From positions 19,324,001 through 19,388,000 of the forward strand of contig NW_026622997.1 in NCBI RefSeq assembly GCF_023065955.2: 64,000 bases of DNA. The letters are read 5' to 3'. The first letter of the stretch is position 1. Every line of letters starts with the position of its first letter. Shown in pieces: positions 55,011-64,000 of the stretch. The notes under the pieces were generated by a model, which saw only the letters and a program-made list of their open reading frames with translations, was not told the DNA's origin and made no database searches. Made by a program: the position numbers and the translations under genes. The DNA is from Ursus arctos. Taxonomy: Eukaryota; Chordata; Mammalia; Carnivora; Ursidae.

Positions 55011-55390
55011 ACAGTACCTGCCACACCATGACTTTCGTACGCCAAATTCTAGTTTTGAAACAACAAACTGGCACATCTGAGAACTTTCTCAGACAGAAAC
55101 CACAATGCCACAAAAGTCTTTTCATTGTGAATATGCCATCCTTAGGGAGGTGTCTGCTCCTTTCTGGGGGTCAGAGGGTTGATTTCTGAGCTCTGTTAAG
55201 AGTTGTCCCTCCGCGTGGCTCAGACTCCCCCAGCTTAACAGCCAAGATACGAAGATCGAGGAATCTGAAAACATTTCCTTTCCTCCTAACAACTGCTTAG
55301 AACTCTTCAAAAACTTCGTGCCCCAAGGGGAGCACGAGGTATAAACGTCGTACTCACTGAGACAGTCAGACACCTGACTCACTTGGCAGG
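55011..55390. other. Unassigned spacer
   Basis: No recognised content. Confidence 0.4.
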
Positions 55391-55890
55391 TGTGTGTTTC
55401 CTATAGCTGCTGAAAAACTGACCAGAAACTTACTGGCTGAAGACAACACAGATTTGTCATCTTACAGTTCTGAAGGTCAGAAGCCCATTTGAAATAGATC
55501 CTAACAGGTTAAGATCGAGGTGTTCACAGGGCTGTGCTCCTTCGGGAGGCTCTAGGGAAAATCTGTGCCGTTGCCTTTTCCAGCTTCTTGAGGCTGCCTG
55601 CCTTCCTCACCTCCTGGCTCCTTTGTTATTCTGTAAAACCACCAACGGTAGGTTGAGCCCTTCCTACACGGTATCACTCTGAATCCCTCTGACCTTCTCT
55701 TCTGTCTCCCTCCCCCACTTTTAAGAACATTGCGATGACCTTGGGCCCATTCAGATAATCCAAGATAATCTCCCCATCTCGAGGTTACCTGCCATGTGAA
55801 GTCCCTTTTGCCATGTAACCTAACAGGTTCGTAGGTTCTGGGGTACCGAATGTGGAAATCCTTGGGGGTAGTCATTGTTTTGCCTACTGA
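55391..55890 (-). mobile_element. MLT1-type LTR (MLT1C/D-like)
   Basis: Reverse MLT1: 'tgtgtgtttcctatagctgctg', 'cttacagttctgaaggtcagaagcc', 'gtgctccttcgggaggctctaggg', 'gataatctccccatctcgagg', 'gtcattgttttgcctac'. It is full length but diverged. The 124-codon minus-strand frame at 55552-55926 is a by-product. Confidence 0.82.
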
Positions 55891-56400
55891 AGTTGATGGG
55901 AAAACAATTTCCTTTTCCTCCTCCATAATCTTTAGTTCACATTACTGTGGTATTCGTAATTCTCAGAGTGTCATAGGGTACTTCTGGCCTCAAACCAGTC
56001 CTACTTTGGTTTTCTAGAGGCCATTTCATGACTCTCTCTTGGGGCCCATAAGGACTGTGCCTCTGGTTTTTCACTGAAGACCCAAAATGTGAAATCAGAT
56101 CAGAGAGCGAAGTATCTCTTCGTTCTGCTTTCTAAGCCTCTCTGCTCCTCAGCATCGATATTTCTAGGCAGTTGCCCGTTATAGAACCCTGTCCCACTGT
56201 GTTCCTATTTAGGGTTGTACTATATACATTCATTCCTTTCTCGTACGGCCTCCTTGTCGGAATAAATCCATCTGGGAGCAGAGAGCGTGCTTGCTCCTTT
56301 TTGGCTTCCTTCTTCCCGAGTCTGTGGAAACCACCTACGAGGACGGAGTTAGCCCAGCTCCTGGCTCCAACGGGTTACACAAGCTGTCCTTTGTACTAGA
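55891..56400. other. Unassigned spacer
   Basis: No recognised repeat or coding signal. Confidence 0.4.
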
Positions 56401-56412
56401 AACTGTCATAGG

Positions 56413-56619
56413 GGGATGCCTGGGGGGCTCAGTTGGTTAAGCATCTGCCTTTGGCTCAGGTCATGACCCCAGGGTCCCGGGATCAAGCCCCGCATCAGGC
56501 TCCTTGCTCAGCGGGGAGTCTGCTTCTCCCTCAGCCTGCTGCTCCCTCTGCTTGTACACACACACACACTCTCTCTCTCTGGCAAATAAATAAATAGATG
56601 AAATATTGAAAAAAAAAAC
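56413..56619 (+). mobile_element. Carnivora SINE
   Basis: Target duplication ctgtcatagg (56403-56412 and 56620-56629). It carries a (CA)n run at 56557-56571 in the CT-rich part, and the tail ends GAAATATTG(A)n. Confidence 0.97.
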
Positions 56620-56629
56620 CTGTCATAGG

Positions 56630-58119
56630 TTATTTCAACAGGTGAGAAGCGATACCCTTTCGTTCTTCTTCTCTTGCCTTCCTAATCTCATTTGTTATAC
56701 AACATGCTTCCTCATCATTCCATCATCCAAACTAATCACAATGGAAAACAGGGTACTTACGTGAACGGTGCCAGGACAGCAGAGAATTCAGAAAGAAATG
56801 GAAACAGATGGGAATTGTGCCATGCAGACTCTGTGCTTGGCCTCTGTCGATTGTCGGTGGTCCGGGAAACCCTCCAGGAAATCCTGAATTTGGAAGTCAT
56901 TTCCCTATTTTTGACTCTTTGGTGTTAGCTTTTGGGTCCCAGTAACCTACAAATGCCCACATGGAAAGCTCAATGAGTTCTGACCTCCTAACTCAGAGGA
57001 AAAGCTCTGATTTTCTAGCGATCTAGATTTCACACAGTGTAGATCTGGTTGAGGCTGTGTGAGAGGGAGTCCTAGAGCCCTCGGGCCATGTCTGAAACAT
57101 CACTCCATATCACATCGGAAAGAATCAACATGTTTGAATCATGCTGATTTCATGTCCTTTACAAACGGGTGTGGAATCCTTGCTACAGAATCTATTTGGG
57201 GTTCCTATAACCCGGGAGAGGGGGTGGGCATCTGACTCCCTCTGGATGCATTTGAATAATCAGCCACGGGCTTCTGAAGATGCTATGCTTGGTGCTTGGC
57301 ACCTATATACTTTTGGAAAAACTGAATCCAATAAAGGTTTTTTTTGGAAAGCATCTCTGCTTCTTAAACAACTGGTTTCCATGAAATCCCAGACCTGTAG
57401 GGCTCCTTTCCAGCTAAACACAACAGAAGGCACCTGAAGTTCCTTCCACAGCAGACAAGAAGCCGGAACACGAGCGAGAAAGGATAGGACTAAAACGGGA
57501 AAGTGCCTGGCATCTTTCTTGGCCTCTCTCTCCTTGTCCTTCGTAGGCGTGATGACACAGCTCTGGGGGACCGGTCAGCCAGCGCTGCTCCCAGGCATTA
57601 TTTTCGAATCATTTATTCTCCTCTCTTCCCATCATGTCATTTCTTAGTGTCCTATAATTACCCAGCAGCGTGCATTTGGGCTGTCAACAGGGTCTTCTGA
57701 GCGAAATAGCGCTAGATAAATTTCGGTAATGAGGAAGGACCCAAATCAAAGGTGAGTCTCTACCAATCCCTTCTACAGTTCTCATCAGCCTCACTCTCAA
57801 CGGACAGCTTGTTTATTCATTGCAATACTGCTAGGATGGTGTTCCAATGAGGGTGAGATTCTCACCATGAGTTTCAAATTAAGCCCGCACTCCCAGGAAC
57901 CCCTGTGTTCATGTCAGGCGAGGAAACTAGCACTGAGAATGTGGGTTCTGCTCTTGATTGGATATTTGTGAGAAGGAGTTTTTCCTGTTCGTTTGCCTGC
58001 TTGATTCCTTCCTGTTCGAAGCATTTAAAATGTAAGTATCTCTTTGTTAGCTGACTTATGGTTTTGCGGGTATTTTGAGGGCTCAGTCTACTTTGCTATT
58101 TTTAGGGGACCACCCCATG
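56630..58119. other. Unassigned non-coding stretch
   Basis: About 1.5 kb with no recognised repeat. Open frames reach 98 codons (57141-57437, plus) without a domain. It is mostly single-copy in appearance. Confidence 0.4.
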
Positions 58120-58124
58120 TTCCC

Positions 58125-58778
58125 TGTGGTAGGCAGAATAATGGTCCCCCATGATGTCCACGTCCTAATTCCTAGAACCTGTGACTGTTACTTTACGTGG
58201 CAAAGAGAATTTTGCAAATATAATTTAGGTTAAAGACCTTGAGATAGGGAGGTTACCCTGGATCACCAGGGTGGGCCCAGTGTAATCATGAGGGTTTTTA
58301 TAAGGGAAAGAAGGAGGCAAGAGGGTCACAGAAGGAGAGGTTAGTGGCCACAGGCCAAGGTAGACGGACAGCCTCTAGAAATTGGAAAAGGCAAGAAATC
58401 AAGTTCTCCCCTATAGCTTCCAGAGGTAATGCAACCCTTCCAACATCTTGCTTTTAGCTCAGGGAAAGCCATTTGAGAATTGAGACCTCCAGACCTGAAA
58501 AATCATAAATTTGTATTGCTTTAGGCCACTATATTTATGGTGATTTTTTTTTTTTTTGAGAGAGAGAGAGAAAGAGAGAGAGCAGGCGGATGGACAGAGG
58601 GAGAGGGAGAATCTCAAGCAGACTCTGCTGAGCATAGAGCCCGTGACGCGGGGCTCGATCTCTCGACCCTGAGATCATGACCTCAGCTGAAACTAAGAAT
58701 TGGACACTTAACCGACTGAGCCACCCAGGTGCCTCCAATTTATGGTGATTTGTAACAGCGGCAAGAGGAGACAAATGC
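58125..58778 (+). mobile_element. MLT1C/D-type LTR with SINE inside
   Basis: It opens TGTGGTAGGCAGAATAATGG. It passes through 'gaccttgagatagggaggttaccctgg', 'ggtgggcccagtgtaatcatgagg', 'gcctctagaaattggaaaaggcaag' and 'cataaatttgtattgctttagg', and ends near 'gaggagacaaatgc' beyond the SINE. The pentamer ttccc flanks it at 58120-58124 and 58779-58783. Confidence 0.88.
58547..58737 (-). mobile_element. Carnivora SINE within the MLT1 LTR
   Basis: Duplicated target atttatggtgattt (58533-58546 and 58738-58751), exact over 14 bp. It entered the LTR just downstream of the polyadenylation region. Confidence 0.97.
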
Positions 58779-58783
58779 TTCCC

Positions 58784-59892
58784 CCAATCAGAACATGTTT
58801 TAATTAGGGTCTTTAGTGGCAAGGATTCAGTACACCTCAAACAAGGTGTTTATTTTAAGAAGACCTCTGCTCAGAAGCCGCCCCCCCCACTCGGGACAGC
58901 AGGATGGGAGGTGGTTCTGGGAACCTCAGCAGGAGACCCAGGGGCTCTTGGCCTGAGTCTGTTTCCCTCTTCCAGCTGGCTTATCTGCCCCCATGTTCTC
59001 TGTTCTATTCCTTCTTCTTGGTCTCTGTTTCTTTCCAGCAACTTCTCCCTCAAAATTTTGCCCTGAGAATGGTGCGTCATGGCTGCTCTTCTACCTCATA
59101 ATAGTCCTTCAGCTCAGATTGTTCTCATTCCTAAGGGAGAACCTTACTGGCCCATGACTGATGACCATGCTGGACCATGTCATGGGTTGCTGGACAGCCT
59201 ATCAATGGACTGTCCTTAGATAGAGTGCCTCCCCTAGTCCAGCTGGCTGTGGCCAGCGCGTCAGAGTGATGGCTAAGACCTGTGGCTGCCCGCGAGCTAT
59301 GTCTTTGCTGGGGCATGATGCCTAGAAGGGGCAGCAGGTGTGTGTATGTGGGGGGCACTGCTGATAGTGGCTGAAGCCAATTTAGGGCACAGATAATGAT
59401 ATAGGATGCCGATTTTCCTTCTGAATCAATAGGTAGAGACAAGGTCATGTGGAATTTGTTGCTGATTAATTGTAAGGAGTCTTGAAAGACATCTGGTTCA
59501 GCCTCTCCCCCTTTACCCTCCCTTGCTGACTCTCCAAGCAAGAATGAATAGTCATTTTCTGCTCCCGCAGAGCTGTGGTTTCCGAAGGCAGATCCTCAAT
59601 AAGATAACGCTAGGGTAGTGTTAGTTGTAGAGTTTGGTCAATGGCATAAAAGGCCAAATCAGGAAGCATCATGGCCAAGGAACAAAACCAAGCTAGCAAT
59701 GAATATCTGTGTAGCCCCTGTTATGAGCCAGGTACTGGATTTCTCTGCATCAGCGTGCGCTCTGTGACTATAAGTGGTCTGAGCAGCACAGACTATCATC
59801 TGATTATCACCTTGTCTGGTCTGGATTCCTGGAGGCACCCCGGGTGTCATCCTTCGATGTGGCTACCCACCTTCCTCTCTACATTTTTGGTG
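58784..59892. other. Unassigned non-coding stretch
   Basis: No recognised repeat. A 136-codon minus-strand frame at 59131-59541 has no domain or signal. Confidence 0.4.
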
Positions 59893-60165
59893 TTCATTAG
59901 CTCATTCCCTAAATAATTACTGAATCCTAACTATGAACATCGTTATTAAGCCTTTTATATTAAGTTCTGGGGTGAAAGGGATGAGCGAAGCCCAGTCTTC
60001 ATCCTGAAGACCATGAGGGGGATGTGGAAGAGACAGAGAGGAAGGCATGATGGGGGTTTACTTGGCTACAGTTTGGTAAATGCTAAGATAGAGGTGTTTG
60101 TGGGGGGAGGGGCAGGTAATTCTCCCTGGAGAGGCTGGAGAGGACTTTTTCCTGATGAATTTGTT
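59893..60165 (-). mobile_element. L2 LINE 3' end, diverged
   Basis: Antisense blocks: 'ttcattagctcattccctaaataattactgaatcctaac', 'gaagcccagtcttcatcctgaag', 'tggagaggctggagagg'. Confidence 0.55.
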
Positions 60166-61357
60166 CAACTGGTCTCTCATCCAGCCCTGCATTCTGGTCC
60201 CATCTGCTTGAGCTCTACCCCTCCCCACCTCCATTTTCTCTCCTTGAACATGAGGGAGGTGGACCCAAGTGTTTTCAAGGTCCCTTCATGTTTCCTCCCA
60301 GGTTCCAGCCCTGCTTTTCCGCAGCCTTGATTTGGAAGCCTCCACCTGGGGCTCAGAGGCATTTTTCTTGTGAAAGCACATTTTCCAGTCGGGATAAGGA
60401 ACACTCTGTTTGATGCAAAACAGCATCTTAAGGTCTGAAAGTAACATTTCTCAGAGGGACACTTGTTGGGAGCAAATCTTTATTTTTTCCAGAATTCAGA
60501 AAAATCCCCCAAATCTCCATGGATAGCTTCAGACCCCCCCCTTACTTACAGCTTCAATTTCAGAGTGGGATCCTTAAGCCTGGCCACGGATTCTGGCAAC
60601 ACCCAGCTCTTGCATTCGGGATTATCACTGGTGGTTGCTTCCATCCTGGCCGAAAGCCTCATCCCACCACCATTTCTGCTTTTTTTTGTTGGTTTGTTTG
60701 TTTTGTTTGTTTGTTTTGTTTTTAATCTCTTCAAACCTCAACCAGTGTGGTGTGTTCATGAACTCTGAGCGCTGCATGGGAAAGAGAACCTAGATGCTGT
60801 TCAAAACACATCCTATAGTTTGTGGTCCAGGACAAGTGATTTGGAACATGGCCTCTTTGGAAGTTGAGAACTTTCTGTTAACTTCTCCATTAACTTTTGC
60901 TTATTTTCCCCTCATAATATATTTCCATTCTGGCCAGTCATCCACTGCTCACTTAGACCAAAATTAACGCTGAAGATTTCTAAAATTAAAAATGTGATGT
61001 TGATTTTTTTCTTTTTTAGGGAATGTGTTGTTTTTTTCTCCTATTCACCTAAACTATATATCAGCCTCTTCTTCTTGGTAAAGGGGATCTCTTTTTCCTT
61101 AATGCTACAAATCTAAATTTCCCATCCGCTAAACATTGCTTGTCTTAAAAAATTCGAGTATATACTCTAGAGAGTCTTAATTACTGTTGCTAATGTCTTA
61201 TGACCCTGATTCCCTCCCCTCACCCTCTTTCACATGATGTGGATGCCTCTGAGATACTGGGATTTCTAGATCTTATTCAATGCATCACTGAGGCTCTGGT
61301 TATTGGACACCCCCCCACCCCGATCCCAAGCAGGGTGTCTAGGAATTTCTTTCTTTT
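60166..61357. other. Unassigned stretch with (TTTG)n
   Basis: No gene is recognised. A T-rich (TTTG)n tract lies at 60681-60724. Homopolymer C runs of 6-8 occur at 60533 and 61309. Confidence 0.4.
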
Positions 61358-61372
61358 GCATTTATGAGGTTT

Positions 61373-61568
61373 GTTTGTTTAAAGATTTGATTTATTTATT
61401 TGAGAGAGAGAGAGAGCGCGCGCGCACAAGCAGGGGGAGGGGTCGAGGCAGGGGGAGAAGCAGACTCCCCGCTGTGCAGAGAGCCTGATGCGGGACTCCA
61501 TCCCAGGACCCCAAGACCTGAGCTGAGCCGGAGGCAGATGCTTAACCAACTGAGCCACCCAGGTGCCC
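61373..61568 (-). mobile_element. Carnivora SINE
   Basis: The plus strand shows TTTAAAGATTTGATTTATTT, then (GA)n(GC)n, ending CCACCCAGGTGCCC. 'gcatttatgaggtttg' (61358-61373) and 'gcatttagttttgag' (61569-61583) are a partial target match. A CGCGCGCGC stretch lies at 61419-61427. Confidence 0.93.
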
Positions 61569-61583
61569 GCATTTAGTTTTGAG

Positions 61584-62744
61584 AGCATAGTTATTTCAGA
61601 TTTTCCTTAATTTACAGTACTTTCCAATTTGGGAGCTTGAACTGTGTCTCCTGGCATTCTCAGCTTCAATCTGAAAACCTCTCCTTTCTGCATGCCCTTT
61701 TACACATGGAGAATTTCAGGGTTTTGCTGAGAAGCAAAGGGGGGATTCCAGTGCTCTTGAGCACTCCCTGTGTTCCTTTTGATTATGTCTTTGTCTCTCT
61801 AGCTTTTTATTCTTCTCCATCTGGAAGGTTATTATGACCTTCAGATAACAACTGCAAGTGGAATCAAAGAAATCTTTCATGACTTTTCTCACCGTTTTCT
61901 CTATCTGAACCGTAGCTCGAATACATGAATATGCTGTCTTGGCCGTTGTTCTGTAAAAATAAACAACAAAAACCCGGATTCAGTAAGGAGAATCTGACTG
62001 TAATTGTAGAGCCAGACATAACACGCGTTTCTTTTGAGTCTGTTCCGTGGAGGCTGGCACTCCTGGGCTCCGTGAGCCCACCTCCTTGCTCCCTTCCTTC
62101 CTGCGTTATCTCTGACTGCTCAATCTGCTGCTGGACTTTTAATGTCTTCCTTTTCTAGTTTTAGATAAGTTTTTTTCTTATACTCTTTCCTACCCTGTGA
62201 ACGGTGCACATTTGAACACTGAGTTTGAATTCAGAGAGGGCTATGTGTACATGGTAGGGTACAGATTTCCCACTTGGGTCCTCCTGCTGAAGAGAAGTGG
62301 AGTAGACTCCCCCAACTACCAGCCTGAACCATGACTGTCCTCTTTTCCTCTCAAGGCTCATGGCTGACACTTCATAGAACGGAAGAGAGTGTTACTATGC
62401 TGGTTTGGGCAGAGTCAATCTCACTGAGGAGTAGGGAACTATTCAACTGCCTCCTTGTTCTACAGGGCTGGGGGTCAGATGAGAGCAGAGGGACACAGAT
62501 CGGCAGCTTTATGGAAGAGGGTGTAGTGTGATGTTATGGTTTACCCACAGTTACGGTATGATGCATATTTGCTGCACTGCGGCTCTCTCTGTATGTATTT
62601 TGTTCTTATTTTCTTACATTTCAGGAGTCTGATACTACTCAACTTGACTTTGGAGGATGATGTGTTATATGAGAAAGAACACAAAAGAGAGTTAGGAGAT
62701 CCAGGACTAATTCTGGCTTCATGAACTGTAGTGTGCCATATAGA
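61584..62744. other. Unassigned non-coding stretch
   Basis: No recognised repeat, structure or coding signal. Confidence 0.4.
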
Positions 62745-62978
62745 TGCTGGTTATTATTGTTACTATTAGTAATAGAAGTTTACTGACACCTACCATAGGT
62801 TAAGCTTTTTTACATGCTTTAGCTCATTGAATCCTTACAGCAGCCCTTTAAGGGAACTGTTTTATTATCCTCAGACAACAGGAGAGGAAACCAAGTTTTT
62901 GGGAGGTTCCGTGACTTCTCCGACATCACATGTCTCAGTGGTATTTGAATCCAGATTTGTATGATCCCAGAGCATCCT
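62745..62978 (-). mobile_element. MIR SINE
   Basis: Near-complete reverse MIR: 'gttactattagtaatagaag', 'tagctcattgaatccttacagcagccctttaag' (in blocks), 'acaggagaggaaaccaag', 'atttgaatccagatttg'. Confidence 0.85.
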
Positions 62979-63124
62979 CTCTTTACCATCGTGGCTCACA
63001 GTTTTTCTAGTGGTCATGATACCTGTAATCAGAGTAATACATAGAAGTAAAAGCTGCATGGCCATCGACTTTATCCCTCCCAACTTTGATAGAACCAGTC
63101 GTTTAACTTTGGAGCTAAAATGAA

Positions 63125-63245
63125 TCTGAACGATCACTAGGGCAGCCTCCTCAATTTACAACTGAGGAAACAGAAGCCCCTAGAAAGGAAGGACCTTTCC
63201 GAAGCTGACAGTAGACCCCAGAGCTGACACCTGACCTCTGAACGA
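63125..63245 (-). mobile_element. MIR fragment
   Basis: 'caatttacaactgaggaaacagaagcccc' in blocks and 'gaccccagagctgacacctgacc' suggest the middle of a reverse MIR. Confidence 0.5.
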
Positions 63246-63654
63246 CCTTGACTGTGTGTGAGCTCTATTTCCTGGTCTCTTCTCATTTACTGTGAGATTC
63301 CACTTTGCTCCTCTTCTTAGAATTCCCTCCTCATTCTATTCCTTTTTCAGGGATCACAGATTTCACAGCTTGGATGGCAGCCAGGGACTCACATCGTTTT
63401 AAGAAGGAACTCATGCCTGGTCTTGTCAAGTCTTCTGTTGGCTTGGGTTTGCCAGGTGGGATGACTTCCACCTTACCTTTGTAAATTGCAGTTTGCCAAA
63501 GAGAGTAAATTCATTGCATATTGTCTCATTTGGTTGCTCTCCTGGGCTCTTGCGTTGCTCTGCTAGTTTCCACTACAGTCTTCATGATGGGCCAACACTG
63601 ACACTTGAGACACTATAGTCCAACATATGGAAGGCCTCTGACTCGTGACTCCTC

Positions 63655-63990
63655 TTATCAGATGGGGTATCATCTGCTGCAAGGAACAGGAAAGGATCAG
63701 AAAACCCAGACGCAACAGGCTTAAACAAGAAGGGATTTATTATCAAATAAATCAAGAGGTCTAGATGAAGAGGTATTCTGGTGAGGGTCAGTTAATTGGC
63801 TCTATACCACCACTAAGGACCCACATTCTTCCCACCTTTCTGACCTTCCAATCTCAGTGTGTCACTTACCTCCCTTCAAGGTTTCAAAATAGCGACAGTA
63901 GTTCCAGGCATCCCATTCTCACATTGGCTAAGGTCCAGTGGCAGAAACGGGGACAATGGCAAAGAAGCTGTTCCCCAGAATCATTCCCTG
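63655..63990. repeat. Probable old interspersed repeat, runs off the window
   Basis: 'tcatctgctgcaaggaacagg', 'cttaaacaagaagggatttattatcaa' and 'tctcacattggctaaggtcc' (in blocks) resemble the unnamed repeat at 54.35-55.0 kb. Confidence 0.4.
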
Positions 63991-64000
63991 CTCACTGGTC

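Overview
This window is nuclear DNA of a carnivoran mammal, most likely a bear or giant panda. Two things point there. There are eighteen tRNA-derived Carnivora SINEs (CAN/SINEC type). Four of them (starts 1454, 18654, 24289, 47803) carry the head variant reading GGCACAGCGGTTAAGCGTC with a GGCTGTCTCTATCTCTG tail, which I associate with ursids. There are also several copies of a carnivore-type LINE-1 3' end. The species call rests on remembered repeat families, not on a search.

I found no convincing protein-coding exon, RNA gene, CRISPR array or complete gene. Open frames of 60-200 codons occur throughout, but nearly all fall in repeats, microsatellites or composition-biased DNA. The one recognisable protein remnant is the 202-codon C-terminal end of LINE-1 ORF2 at 23235-23843 (minus). 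The window reads as intergenic or deep intronic DNA.

Layout. 1-24.5 kb is dense in lineage-specific SINEs (thirteen copies, twelve on the minus strand). It also holds a long palindromic repeat split by a SINE (1.29-1.69 kb), an MLT1 LTR (5.6-6.05 kb), L2 stretches (10.7-11.5 and 12.7-13.6 kb), a (GAA)n tract (12.57 kb), a second MLT1 LTR (15.7-16.2 kb) and a young LINE-1 insertion (22.9-23.9 kb). 24.5-47.8 kb has no Carnivora SINE at all, yet is rich in ancient repeats: L2, MIR, MER5-like and MLT1. It includes a run of MLT1 copies at 32-34 kb, one of which looks like a retroposed LTR transcript, and a CCAAT-CCAAT-TATA promoter-like cluster at 34.1-34.2 kb. Several unassigned AT-rich, homeodomain-motif-rich stretches here resemble conserved non-coding elements. 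47.8-64 kb has SINEs again (five), a 350-bp alternating purine-pyrimidine tract (49.4-49.8 kb), a tandemly repeated LINE-1 3' end (50.9-51.6 kb), older LINE-1 pieces (51.7-54.3 kb) and MLT1 LTRs at 55.4-55.9 and 58.1-58.8 kb.

There is no gene system to describe. The informative content is the insertion history, read from target-site duplications and nesting, plus a few candidate regulatory stretches that comparative alignment could confirm or remove. Family names (MIR, L2, MER5, MLT1) come from remembered consensus features, so boundaries of old elements are approximate.
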